From Daejeonella rubra (GTDB lineage: Bacteria; Bacteroidota; Bacteroidia; Sphingobacteriales; Sphingobacteriaceae), in contig NZ_FNHH01000012.1 in NCBI RefSeq assembly GCF_900103545.1, positions 42,436 to 106,435 on the forward strand: a DNA stretch of 64,000 nucleotides, in the 5' to 3' direction. The notes beneath the pieces were generated by a model that was given only the letters and a program-made list of their open reading frames with translations, was not told the DNA's origin and made no database searches. Positions 41,592 through 50,135 of this stretch are shown here, piece by piece. How positions within the stretch are numbered: position 1 is the first letter of the stretch; each line of letters starts with the position of its first letter. The position numbers and the translations under genes were made by a program.

Positions 41592-42614
41592 CTATTGCAT
41601 CAAAAATTTAAAAGTCCCAATATTCTTCAATGCGATTCCAGTTCCGCGAACAACTGCACGCAATGGATCTTCGGCAACATGAACAGGTAGTTTTGTTTTA
41701 GCTGCAATTCTTTTATCAAGGCCACGTAATAATGCGCCTCCGCCTGTTAAATAAATTCCTGTTTGATATATATCTGCAGAAAGTTCAGGAGGAGTGATCT
41801 CCAGAGCTTTTAAAATTGCTTCTTCAATTTTTGAAATTGATTTATCCAGACAATGTGCTATTTCAGTATAGGATACGGTGATCTGTTTAGGAACTCCTGT
41901 CATAAGGTCACGCCCCTGGACAGCATAATCAGAAGGTGGATCTGAAAGTTCGGGCAATGCTGCTCCAACTTCAATTTTGATCTTTTCTGCTGTACGGTCA
42001 CCGATCATGATATTATGTTGTCTGCGGATATACTGAACAATATCACTGTCAAAATTATCTCCGGCTACACGGATAGACTGATCACAAACAATACCTGAAA
42101 GTGCAATAACAGCTATCTCAGTGGTACCACCACCAATGTCAATGATCATATTTCCCATCGGTTCTTCCACATCTATTCCAATACCGACAGCAGCAGCCAT
42201 AGGCTCATGGATCAGGTAAACTTCTTTTGCTCCTGCGATCTCTGCCGAGTCACGTACAGCACGCTTTTCAACTTCTGTAATACCAGATGGGATGCATATT
42301 ACCATACGTAAGGAAGGGAAAAACCAGCCTTTACCATTGTTGATCATTTTGATCATACCACGGATCATGTATTCAGCAGCATTGAAATCGGCAATAACGC
42401 CATCTTTTAATGGCCTTACTGTGCGGATATTATCATGGGTCTTACCTTCCATCTGCATGGCCTGCTTGCCTATTGCAATAACCTTGTTGGTTGTCCGGTC
42501 AAAGGCCACAATTGAAGGCTCATCAACTACAACTTTATCGTTGTGTATTATAAGAGTATTTGCAGTGCCAAGGTCAATGGCAATCTCTTGTGTAAACCAA
42601 TTAAATAATCCCAT
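41592..42614 (-). CDS. mreB: Rod shape-determining actin homologue MreB
   Basis: A 340-residue actin-fold ATPase with phosphate 1 DLGTANTLI, the connecting segments RPLKDGVIADFNAAEYMIR and LIHEPMAAAVGIG, phosphate 2 DIGGGTTEIAVIA and adenosine motif LTGGGALLRGL. The N-terminal MGLFNWFTQ helix is the likely membrane anchor. It organises side-wall synthesis. It follows purH on the same strand with a 103-bp gap (42615-42717), in which no promoter box was identified. Confidence 0.97.
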   Translation of the reverse strand: MGLFNWFTQEIAIDLGTANTLIIHNDKVVVDEPSIVAFDRTTNKVIAIGKQAMQMEGKTHDNIRTVRPLKDGVIADFNAAEYMIRGMIKMINNGKGWFFPSLRMVICIPSGITEVEKRAVRDSAEIAGAKEVYLIHEPMAAAVGIGIDVEEPMGNMIIDIGGGTTEIAVIALSGIVCDQSIRVAGDNFDSDIVQYIRRQHNIMIGDRTAEKIKIEVGAALPELSDPPSDYAVQGRDLMTGVPKQITVSYTEIAHCLDKSISKIEEAILKALEITPPELSADIYQTGIYLTGGGALLRGLDKRIAAKTKLPVHVAEDPLRAVVRGTGIALKNIGTFKFLMQ

Positions 42615-42717
42615 TCCTTATTTGTTATCGTGGTGAAAAGTATGCTAAGATAAACTCTTTTTATCAATGATTATTATGATGATGTCTGTTCGGCTTCATA
42701 ATAATCTTCATCGGTTT

Positions 42718-44244
42718 TTAATGTTTAAAGTGTCTGATTCCAGTGGTAACCATTCCTACACCTTTGTCGTTTGCCATATCAATGGATTCCTGATCTTTTA
42801 TGGATCCTCCTGGCTGTAATATCATAACTACACCAGCTTTGGCTGCAATTTCGACACAATCAGGGAAAGGGAAGAAGGCATCAGATGCCATCACGCTACC
42901 CTCAATACTGAAGTTAAAAGCTTTTGCTTTGACTATTGCCTGTTGTAAAGCATCAACCCTTGATGTCTGTCCAACACCGCTGGAAATTAAGCGGCCATCT
43001 TTTGCCAGGACAATTGTGTTCGATTTGGTGTGTTTAACAATTTTATTTGCGAAAACCAGATCCATTAGCTGTTGCTGCGTAGGCTTGCGTTCAGTTACTG
43101 TGGTCATTTGATCAGCAGTTTCCATTAACAAGTCTTTATCCTGTTCAATAACGCCATTCAATAATGTTTTGAATTGCTTTGCAGGAAGCTGAACATCATT
43201 TCTTTTTAATAAGATACGGTTCTTTTTCCCGGATAATATTTTTTGGGCGTTCTCCTCGAATGAAGGAGCGATCAATACTTCAAAAAATAGATTGCTTATT
43301 TCCCTGGCGGTTTCTTCATCTATTTCGCGGTTACAGATCAATACACCTCCGAATGCTGAAACCGGGTCGCAGGCCAGTGCGGTTTTCCATGCGTCCAGAA
43401 TTGAATCGCTGGAAGCTATACCACAAGCATTTGTATGCTTTAAAATTGCAAATGTTGGAGTTTCAAATTCATCGATCAGAGCAACTGCAGCATCCACATC
43501 CACCAAATTATTGTAAGAGAGTTCCTTGCCGTTCAGCTTTTCAAACATGGCATCCAGATTGCCATAAAAAACACCTTTCTGATGCGGGTTTTCTCCATAA
43601 CGCAGGGTGCTGGCTTTTTGCTCGCTGTATTTGAATACAGTTAAAGGATCTTCCTGATTGAAATAATTGAAAATTGCTGTATCGTAATGTGATGATACGT
43701 TAAATGCCTGACGTGCAAATGATTTACGATGACTTAACAGGGTATATCCGCCATTTTCAGAAAGAATATTACCTAAAGTTTTATAATCATCTTTTGAGGC
43801 TATGATCACTACATCATTAAAATTCTTTGCTGCTGCGCGTATTAGTGAGATGCCACCAATATCGATCTTTTCAATGATGTCTTCCTCTGATGCTCCAGAG
43901 CTAACTGTTTCTTCGAAAGGGTAGAGGTCAACAATAACAAGGTCGATCTCAGGAATTTCATATTGCCCGATCTGTACCTGATCTTCCTTATGTTCTCTGC
44001 GATTTAAGATACCACCAAATACTTTTGGATGGAGGGTTTTTACCCTGCCACCAAGAATGGAGGGATAACCTGTCAGATCTTCTACTGCTATCACATCAAT
44101 GCCAAGTTCACGAATGAATTTTTCAGTCCCGCCGGTTGAATAAAAAACAACTCCCTGTTCATGAAGTTGTTGGATTAGTGGGGCTAAATTATCTTTATAA
44201 TAGACAGAAATTAAGGCGTTTTTGATCTTAACAGGGTGGCTCAT
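42718..44244 (-). CDS. purH: Bifunctional AICAR transformylase / IMP cyclohydrolase
   Basis: A 508-residue purine enzyme. The N-terminal IMP cyclohydrolase domain has FYSTGGTEKFIRELG and GGRVKTLHPKVFGGILNRR. The C-terminal transformylase domain has LRYGENPHQKGVFYG, LKHTNACGIA (Lys-His pair) and SDAFFPFPDCVEIAAKAGV. It catalyses the last two steps to IMP with 10-formyl-THF. The length is normal. purN, which also uses 10-formyl-THF, is upstream on the same strand. Confidence 0.97.
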   Translation of the reverse strand: MSHPVKIKNALISVYYKDNLAPLIQQLHEQGVVFYSTGGTEKFIRELGIDVIAVEDLTGYPSILGGRVKTLHPKVFGGILNRREHKEDQVQIGQYEIPEIDLVIVDLYPFEETVSSGASEEDIIEKIDIGGISLIRAAAKNFNDVVIIASKDDYKTLGNILSENGGYTLLSHRKSFARQAFNVSSHYDTAIFNYFNQEDPLTVFKYSEQKASTLRYGENPHQKGVFYGNLDAMFEKLNGKELSYNNLVDVDAAVALIDEFETPTFAILKHTNACGIASSDSILDAWKTALACDPVSAFGGVLICNREIDEETAREISNLFFEVLIAPSFEENAQKILSGKKNRILLKRNDVQLPAKQFKTLLNGVIEQDKDLLMETADQMTTVTERKPTQQQLMDLVFANKIVKHTKSNTIVLAKDGRLISSGVGQTSRVDALQQAIVKAKAFNFSIEGSVMASDAFFPFPDCVEIAAKAGVVMILQPGGSIKDQESIDMANDKGVGMVTTGIRHFKH

Positions 44245-44266
44245 TGAGAATACGGTTTTAAAGCCG

Positions 44267-44274
44267 CAAAGATA
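44267..44274 (-). promoter_or_regulatory. TAnnTTTG promoter box before purH
   Basis: On the - strand TATCTTTG lies 22 bases before the purH start, suggesting purH can be transcribed apart from purN. No -33 motif was found. Confidence 0.45.
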
Positions 44275-44326
44275 GTTTTTTTGATCGGTTTGATGTTAAA
44301 ATTTAGCTAAAAAAGCTAAAGAAAAT

Positions 44327-44470
44327 GGTGAAGGCAGAAAGCTAAAAGCGTTTGGAAAAATTGGTATTTTATTAAAAAAGGCAGGAAGGATTAGAAATTA
44401 GCAGGATATTTATTAAAAAAAACTTTCAATTTTATATTGTGCTTTCTGGTTTTAGCTTTCTGCTTTCACC
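44327..44470. repeat. Long-arm inverted repeat between purH and purN
   Basis: Arms of 21 bp at 44327-44347 and 44450-44470 match at 20 positions (GGTGAA.GCAGAAAGCTAAA). The spacer is 102 bases and AT-rich. The structure begins just after the purN stop and could end the purN transcript or protect its 3' end. Confidence 0.8.
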
Positions 44471-44477
44471 TTTCAGC

Positions 44478-45056
44478 CTAACTTTTCATCTTTTTCAGCA
44501 ATTGCTCAACCACTTTAGGATAGTGCAGATGTTCAAGCTGCTGACCCTTGAACTTGATCATTTCAATATCATCACCCTTTTCAATTTTAAAACGCGACTG
44601 ATGTATAGCCTCACCCTCATCGAAATGTTCATTAATGAAATGGATGGTAATTCCTGATTCTTCTTCACCGGCATCCAGTATTGCCTGATGCACTTTATCA
44701 CCATACATTCCTTTACCTCCATATTTAGGGAGAAGTGCAGGATGAATATTGATGATCTTATTTGGAAATGCTTTTATCAGGTTCTCAGGAATAAGCCATA
44801 AAAAACCAGCAAGTACGATAAGGTCGATCTGTAGATTCTTTAATAGTTTGACTATATCATCGGTTTTGTAAAATTCGTGCTTATCAAAACTGTGGGAGGG
44901 GATCTCAAAATTATCTGCACGCTGTAAAACGTAAGCTTCAGGATTATTGGTCAGAACAATGGCGATCTCTGCATCCTGATGTTTTTTAAAATATTCCATG
45001 ATCTTTTGGGCATTTGATCCGGAACCGGAGGCGAAAATGGCGATACGTTTCTTCAA
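44478..45056 (-). CDS. purN: Phosphoribosylglycinamide formyltransferase
   Basis: A 192-residue GAR transformylase. It has an N-terminal FASGSGSNAQKIMEYF phosphate-binding loop, the catalytic block INIHPALLPKYGGKGMYG (Asn, His) and the later Asp in ESGITIHFINEHFDEG. It adds the formyl group to GAR in purine synthesis. The length is normal. It is transcribed toward purH. Confidence 0.95.
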   Translation of the reverse strand: MKKRIAIFASGSGSNAQKIMEYFKKHQDAEIAIVLTNNPEAYVLQRADNFEIPSHSFDKHEFYKTDDIVKLLKNLQIDLIVLAGFLWLIPENLIKAFPNKIINIHPALLPKYGGKGMYGDKVHQAILDAGEEESGITIHFINEHFDEGEAIHQSRFKIEKGDDIEMIKFKGQQLEHLHYPKVVEQLLKKMKS

Positions 45057-45073
45057 AGCGATACTAATTTTAA

Positions 45074-45081
45074 CAAAGATA
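45074..45081 (-). promoter_or_regulatory. TAnnTTTG promoter box before purN
   Basis: TATCTTTG on the - strand, 17 bases before the purN start codon and identical to the box before purH. No convincing -33 element was seen. Confidence 0.45.
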
Positions 45082-45299
45082 TTGTTTTGGGGGTTTTAAG
45101 GAAATGAAATCGCAAATTTCATTGAAATACAGGGATATCCCTATATTTTTGAAACAATTGAATCTTGGTCCCTGCCTATTTATTAAACGGATGAAGGATC
45201 TTTACCAACAGAAACAAAATGATTCTATGTAGTAAAGATCCATCACTGCCTAAGGATATAAAATTTCTTAGTATTATTGAATAGGTATTAGCGTTTTCC

Positions 45300-46424
45300 T
45301 TACAAATTCCCTCTTAACTCCTGCTCGCGTTCCAATGCTTCAAATAAAGCCTTGAAATTTCCGGCTCCAAATGATTTTGCACCCTTGCGCTGAATGATCT
45401 CAAAGAAAAGTGTCGGACGGTCTTCAACAGGTTTGGTAAAGATCTGCAATAAGTACCCTTCTTCATCACGGTCAACCAGGATCCCTAAATGTTTCAGCGG
45501 CTCAATATCTTCCTCGATCTTACCAACACGCTGCTCCAGATCATCATAGTATACCGCTGGGACCTTTAAAAATTCGACCCCGCGATCCTGAAGTTTTGTT
45601 ACTGTGTCAACAATGTCATGGGTTGCAATGGCAATATGCTGAACACCCTCATCACCGTAGAAATCAAGGTATTCTTCAACCTGTGATCTCTTTTTGCCCT
45701 CTGCAGGTTCATTGATCGGAAATTTAACATAACCATTCCCATTGCTCATTACCTTACTCATCAGCGCGGAATATTCGGTAGAGATCTGCTTGTCATCAAA
45801 GGTCAGGATATTTCGGAAACCCATTACATCCTCATAGAACTTAACCCATTTATCCATCTGGTTCCATCCTACATTTCCCACACAATGATCTACATAAAGC
45901 AATCCTGCCGGTTCCGGGTTATAATGACTTTCCCATTTTTGATATCCCGGCATGAATAATCCCGTATAATTATGGCGTTCAATGAATAAATGAACCGTTT
46001 CGCCATAGGTATAGATTCCGCTCATGCGAATCTCGCCGTTTTCATCCTCCAGCGTTTGAGGATCCATATAACTTTCTGCCCCTCTTGAAGTAGTCTGTAA
46101 ATGAGCATCATAAGCATCATCTACCCAGAGGGCAATGATTTTTACGCCATCGCCATGCTTGGTTAATTGTTCGGATATAGGATGTTCCGGAAATAATGGA
46201 GTGGTGAGTACCAGTCGGATCTTGTTTTGTATAAGAACATAGGAAGCACGGTCTTTTACACCAGTCTCCGGACCTGCATATGCAAGGTTTTGAAATCCAA
46301 AGGCGGTTTTATAAAAATGTGCCGCCTGCTTGGCGTTACCAACATATAATTCGATGAAATCTGTTCCTTTAAGGGGAAGGAAATCAATATTTTGTGTTAT
46401 ATTTTCAACTAATTCTGTTTTCAT
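45300..46424 (-). CDS. hpd: 4-hydroxyphenylpyruvate dioxygenase
   Basis: A 374-residue Fe(II) dioxygenase of two VOC domains. Candidate iron ligands are His180 (YVDHCVGNV), His263 (GVQHIAIAT) and Glu342 (FFEIIQRKG). The C-terminal gate helix GAGNFKALFEALEREQ is present. It converts 4-hydroxyphenylpyruvate to homogentisate in tyrosine degradation. The next gene upstream on this strand, hmgA, acts on the product; 71 bases separate them. Confidence 0.96.
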   Translation of the reverse strand: MKTELVENITQNIDFLPLKGTDFIELYVGNAKQAAHFYKTAFGFQNLAYAGPETGVKDRASYVLIQNKIRLVLTTPLFPEHPISEQLTKHGDGVKIIALWVDDAYDAHLQTTSRGAESYMDPQTLEDENGEIRMSGIYTYGETVHLFIERHNYTGLFMPGYQKWESHYNPEPAGLLYVDHCVGNVGWNQMDKWVKFYEDVMGFRNILTFDDKQISTEYSALMSKVMSNGNGYVKFPINEPAEGKKRSQVEEYLDFYGDEGVQHIAIATHDIVDTVTKLQDRGVEFLKVPAVYYDDLEQRVGKIEEDIEPLKHLGILVDRDEEGYLLQIFTKPVEDRPTLFFEIIQRKGAKSFGAGNFKALFEALEREQELRGNL

Positions 46425-46495
46425 GATCGTTTTTTAATATGAACCTAAAAGCCGTCTGCCAATAATTGGGAACAGCCCATTTCTCAGGATTTACT

Positions 46496-47662
46496 TTATT
46501 CTATATTCTCCTGCCAGCTTTTATGATAGCTTTCATCCTCAATGCTCAGGGCATAATCCGTCAGCATTAATGGTTTGAAAGGATCGATCATAACGGCCAG
46601 CTCTTCAGTTCTTTCTTTGCCAATTGATTTTTCAACAGTCCCCGGATGCGGTCCATGAGGAATTCCGCCCGGATGCAGAGTGATCTGTCCCCTGACCACA
46701 CTTTTTCTGCTCATGAAATCGCCATCTACATAGTATAAAACCTCATCACTGTCCACATTGCTATGGTTGTAAGGGGCAGGTATAGCGTCGGGATGATAAT
46801 CATATTTACGAGGACAGAAGGAGCAGATTACGAAATTATGTCCTTCAAAGGTCTGATGGACCGGTGGCGGTTGATGAACCCTGCCTGTGATCGGTTCGAA
46901 GTCATGAATAGAAAATGCCCAAGGATAATGAAAGCCATCCCATCCTATAAAATCGAAGGGATGAGTACCGTAAATATAAGGGTAGATTAAACCCTGCTTT
47001 TTGATCAGCACTTTGAAATCACCTTTTTCATCGATCGTTTCAAGATCTTGCGGGCGTTTGATATCCCTTTCACAGAATGGGGAATGTTCCATTAATTGTC
47101 CCCATTCGTTTCGATACCTTTTTGGGGTGCGTATCGGACTGAAACTTTCTACTATGAACAAGCGGTTATCTTCCGTATTGAATTCCATCTGATAAATAGT
47201 ACCCCGGGGAACAACCAGATAGTCGCCGTATTCAAAGGGTATCTTTCCAAACCCGGTTTTCAGAGTTCCGCTGCCCTCATGAATGAAAATAACTTCATCT
47301 GCCTGACTGTTCTTGTAAAAATAATCGGTCATGGAATGTCGCGGAGCAGCCAGAGAGATATGAAGATCACTATTCACTAAAACAGGCTTGCGACTTTCCA
47401 GATAATCATTTTCAGGCTTGATCTTGAAGCCGGTAAGACTGGTATGGCGCAAATGTTTTTCTCTTGCGATCTTTGGTTCTACAGAATAGGGCTCACCCAA
47501 TTCTTTGACAATTGTTGGGGGATGACAATGATAAACCAGCGAATATAGGCTGGAAAAACCTTCGGTTGAGACCAATTCCTCAGCATACAGTGAACCATCC
47601 GGTTTACGGAATACGGTATGACGCTTATGAGGAATAGATCCTAATGTATGATAAACAGGCAT
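46496..47662 (-). CDS. hmgA: Homogentisate 1,2-dioxygenase
   Basis: A 388-residue cupin-type dioxygenase, shorter than the human enzyme (445). Family blocks include VIFIHEGSGTLKTGFG, the HPFDFIGWDGFHYPW core and the C-terminal HPGGIPHGPHPG, whose His336 corresponds to a human iron ligand (His371). His300 fits His335. The position of the Glu ligand reads Asp306, followed by Glu307 (HSNVDSDEV). It opens the aromatic ring to maleylacetoacetate. It forms a - strand pair with hpd. Confidence 0.93.
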   Translation of the reverse strand: MPVYHTLGSIPHKRHTVFRKPDGSLYAEELVSTEGFSSLYSLVYHCHPPTIVKELGEPYSVEPKIAREKHLRHTSLTGFKIKPENDYLESRKPVLVNSDLHISLAAPRHSMTDYFYKNSQADEVIFIHEGSGTLKTGFGKIPFEYGDYLVVPRGTIYQMEFNTEDNRLFIVESFSPIRTPKRYRNEWGQLMEHSPFCERDIKRPQDLETIDEKGDFKVLIKKQGLIYPYIYGTHPFDFIGWDGFHYPWAFSIHDFEPITGRVHQPPPVHQTFEGHNFVICSFCPRKYDYHPDAIPAPYNHSNVDSDEVLYYVDGDFMSRKSVVRGQITLHPGGIPHGPHPGTVEKSIGKERTEELAVMIDPFKPLMLTDYALSIEDESYHKSWQENIE

Positions 47663-47698
47663 AAATTAGAATTTACTGGAATTTATAATTGGTTGATA

Positions 47699-47706
47699 CA
47701 AAGGTA
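47699..47706 (-). promoter_or_regulatory. TAnnTTTG promoter box before hmgA
   Basis: TACCTTTG on the - strand, 36 bases before the hmgA start. It would drive hmgA-hpd. Confidence 0.4.
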
Positions 47707-47723
47707 AGCTTTTCTTTCAGTGA

Positions 47724-47760
47724 AACTTGCATGGGCCTGCCTGCGGTAGGCAGGTTTACC
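47724..47760. repeat. CCTGCGGTAG element, copy 1
   Basis: ACTTGC, then CCTGCCT-GCGGT-AGGCAGG, then TTTA. The 7-bp stem (47736-47742 with 47748-47754) is perfect. Similar GCCTGCGGTAGGC palindromes are common in Bacteroidota intergenic DNA, as far as I recall. Confidence 0.65.
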
Positions 47761-47830
47761 GCTCATACAACGAATGAACTTAGCTGGGCGATCTTTTGAA
47801 CACTGCTGAAGACATAAAAAAATGCAAAAA

Positions 47831-47873
47831 ACTTGCGCTCATGCAAGCCTTCCTGCGGTAGACAAGCTTTATA
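47831..47873. repeat. CCTGCGGTAG element, copy 2
   Basis: ACTTGC, then CATGCAAGCCT, then TCCTGCGGTAG, then CAAGCTTTATA. It is a diverged copy of 47724-47760 in the same orientation. Its own stem is formed by GCTTG/CAAGC-type pairing. Confidence 0.6.
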
Positions 47874-47976
47874 ACCTTTAAAAAACAATAATATTTTTAT
47901 GAAAATTAAATCATAAAGAGCCTGCATTTCATTTGTTTTATTTAGCTTCAAATTTATCCATACAGTCAAAAATTAT

Positions 47977-47984
47977 TAGTTTTG
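47977..47984 (+). promoter_or_regulatory. TAnnTTTG promoter box before the fumarylacetoacetase-family gene
   Basis: TAGTTTTG, 28 bases before the start codon at 48013. Confidence 0.4.
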
Positions 47985-48012
47985 ATAAGCTGCTAACCTA
48001 AATTATAATTTC

Positions 48013-49017
48013 ATGAAACTAGTTTCCTATAAAACCGAAGACCGTGAGCATTTGGGCTTATTCATTAAGGGCCATATTTATAATCTGAATTCCTGTGATA
48101 AGCTTATTCCTGACTCCATGAATGAGTTTCTGAATGGGGGAGAGGAATTAATGGACAGGGCAAAAAAAGTTGATAATGAAATAAAGTCGGGTAAGCAGGA
48201 AGCGAAAGAGGAGATCTTCTTTGAGGTTTTGGCTCCGGTTCCTCATCCAAGTTCTTGCAGAGATGGATACGCGTTCAGACAGCATGTGGCTTCGGCCCGC
48301 AAAAACAGAAAGGTAGATATGATCCCCGAATTTGATCAGTATCCCATTTTTTATTTTACAAATCATAATTCCATTCAGGGTGTTGGGGATATTGAATGTA
48401 TGCCTGATCATTTTGAAAAGCTTGATTTTGAGTTGGAGGCCTCCATTGTGATCGGTAAAAAGGGAAGGAATGTGAAGGCTTCTGAAGCCGATGATTATAT
48501 AGCCGGTTATATGATCATGAATGATATGAGCGCCCGTACCCTGCAGATGGAGGAGATGCTGTTGAATCTGGGTCCCGCAAAAGGAAAAGACTTTTCAACG
48601 GTTATTGGTCCATGGCTGGTTACTCCTGATGAACTTGAATCCTATAAAATTCCGGCAAAGCCTGGCCATACTGGTAATGCCTATGCGCTGGATATGAAAT
48701 GCTGGGTGAATGGTAAAGAGGTTTCTTCCGGGTCAATGGGTGATATGGACTGGACCTTTGCAGAGATCATTGAGCGTTGTTCTTATGGTGCGGATATTTT
48801 GCCGGGCGATGTAATTGGCTCAGGAACAGTCGGAACAGGTTGTTTCCTTGAATTAAATGGAACCGGACTGTTGAATGATCCTGATTTTAAGCCGCAATGG
48901 CTTCAACCCGGAGATATTGTAGAGATGGAGATCACCGGACTGGGAAGGCTTACCAATACGATCATTAAGGCAGATACTGACTGGTCTATTTTAAAATTAA
49001 AGAAGAAAAGTATTTAG
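48013..49017 (+). CDS. Fumarylacetoacetate hydrolase family protein
   Basis: A 334-residue FAH-fold enzyme. Metal-site region DFELEASIVIGKKGRNVKAS (an E.E pair), then YIAGYMIMNDMSARTLQMEE, and the C-terminal GDVIGSGTVGTGCFLELN and PGDIVEMEITGLGRL are typical. Next to hpd and hmgA, it most likely cleaves fumarylacetoacetate to fumarate and acetoacetate, closing the pathway. A maleylacetoacetate isomerase gene is not in view. True FAH is longer (about 420), so assignment to this step rests on context. Confidence 0.87.
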   Translation: MKLVSYKTEDREHLGLFIKGHIYNLNSCDKLIPDSMNEFLNGGEELMDRAKKVDNEIKSGKQEAKEEIFFEVLAPVPHPSSCRDGYAFRQHVASARKNRKVDMIPEFDQYPIFYFTNHNSIQGVGDIECMPDHFEKLDFELEASIVIGKKGRNVKASEADDYIAGYMIMNDMSARTLQMEEMLLNLGPAKGKDFSTVIGPWLVTPDELESYKIPAKPGHTGNAYALDMKCWVNGKEVSSGSMGDMDWTFAEIIERCSYGADILPGDVIGSGTVGTGCFLELNGTGLLNDPDFKPQWLQPGDIVEMEITGLGRLTNTIIKADTDWSILKLKKKSI

Positions 49018-49023
49018 ATATCT

Positions 49024-49926
49024 ATGCTAACTATTAATGTAGCTGATCTGAAGACCGCCGAATTGCAGAATTATCTGCAGTATGCGATTGCTCCGCGTCC
49101 CATCTGTTTTGTTTCAACCATTGATAGGGATGGCAATGTCAATTTAAGTCCCTTCAGCTTTTTTAACATGTTCAGCACCAACCCTCCGGTTTGTATTTTT
49201 TCACCAGCGAGGAGGGTTAGGGATAATACGACCAAGCATAGCCTTGAAAATGTTTTAGAAGTACCCGAATGTGTGATCAATGTGGTGAATTACAGCATGG
49301 TACAGCAAACTTCTCTCGCTAGTGTAGAATATCCAAAAGGTACCAATGAATTTATAAAGGCTGGATTTACACAGTTGGCTTCCGATCTTGTTAAACCACC
49401 AAGAGTGGCTGAATCGCCCGTGCAAATGGAGTGTACTATCCGGGAAGTGATCAGTTTGGGCGAAAATGCCGGAGCAGGAAATCTGGTGCTTGCAGAGATC
49501 AAACTTATCCATATCAATGAGGAAATACTGGATGAATCGGGTAAGATCGATCAGGCCAAAATTGACCTTGTAGCACGTTTAGGTGGCGATTGGTATTGTC
49601 GCGTAACAGAAGCTAATTTATTTAAGGTTGAAAAACCTGTGCGTACTCTGGGTATAGGGGTAGACCTGCTTCCTGCATCCATCAGAAACTCCGATATACT
49701 GACAGGCAATAATCTGGGGCAATTGGGAAATGTGGAAGCTATGCCTTCTGATGAAGAAATTGAGAAGTTTCAATTTGATCCCGAATTAAGGCAAATATTG
49801 AACGCCACTATCGGTGACAACCGGACAAGAGAACGGGAATTGCATCAGTATGCCAGGACTTTACTTGAGAAGGGGAATGTGAATGTGACTGATGCCTGGA
49901 AAGTTTTACTTAGTTATGAGGTCTGA
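49024..49926 (+). CDS. Flavin reductase family (FMN-binding split-barrel) protein
   Basis: A 300-residue protein. Residues about 15-205 form a flavin-reductase-like split barrel (APRPICFVSTIDRDGNVNLS, then SFFNMFSTNPPVCIFSPARR), and the C-terminal 95 residues are an extension that seems particular to this subfamily. It begins 6 bases after the FAH-family gene and is surely in its operon. Genes of this type accompany tyrosine/homogentisate clusters in Bacteroidota; a reductant or FMN-dependent role is possible, but the reaction is unknown. Confidence 0.85.
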   Translation: MLTINVADLKTAELQNYLQYAIAPRPICFVSTIDRDGNVNLSPFSFFNMFSTNPPVCIFSPARRVRDNTTKHSLENVLEVPECVINVVNYSMVQQTSLASVEYPKGTNEFIKAGFTQLASDLVKPPRVAESPVQMECTIREVISLGENAGAGNLVLAEIKLIHINEEILDESGKIDQAKIDLVARLGGDWYCRVTEANLFKVEKPVRTLGIGVDLLPASIRNSDILTGNNLGQLGNVEAMPSDEEIEKFQFDPELRQILNATIGDNRTRERELHQYARTLLEKGNVNVTDAWKVLLSYEV

Positions 49927-50128
49927 GGTCGGAAGCAATACTACGAAATTCAAATTAGTACTTCATTATTCAAATTCTTGATTCTTGGCTCAATTGGTCT
50001 GAGGTCTGAGGTCTGATGAATGAGGTCTGAAGAAATGCGGGTAATTTCAAATTTGAACTTCATCATCCTGGTTCTTGGCTCCTGCTTCTTGGTTCATAGC
50101 TCAGACCTCAGTCCTCCTACCTCAGTCC
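49917..50128. repeat. GAGGTCTGA-type repeats and inverted copies
   Basis: GAGGTCTGA occurs at the end of the flavin-reductase gene and several more times at 49990-50030. Complementary CAGACCTCAGTCCTCC copies lie at 50102-50131. Together they form an imperfect hairpin between convergent genes and may act as a terminator for both. Confidence 0.7.
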
Positions 50129-50135
50129 TCCTGCT

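Larger units (their letters stand above)
47663..48012. other. Divergent regulatory gap of the tyrosine-degradation cluster
   Basis: A 350-bp gap between hmgA (-) and the fumarylacetoacetase-family gene (+). It holds a - strand TACCTTTG box (47699-47706), a + strand TAGTTTTG box (47977-47984), and two copies of a CCTGCGGTAG-type element (47724-47760, 47831-47873). No gene was recognised in it. Confidence 0.6.
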
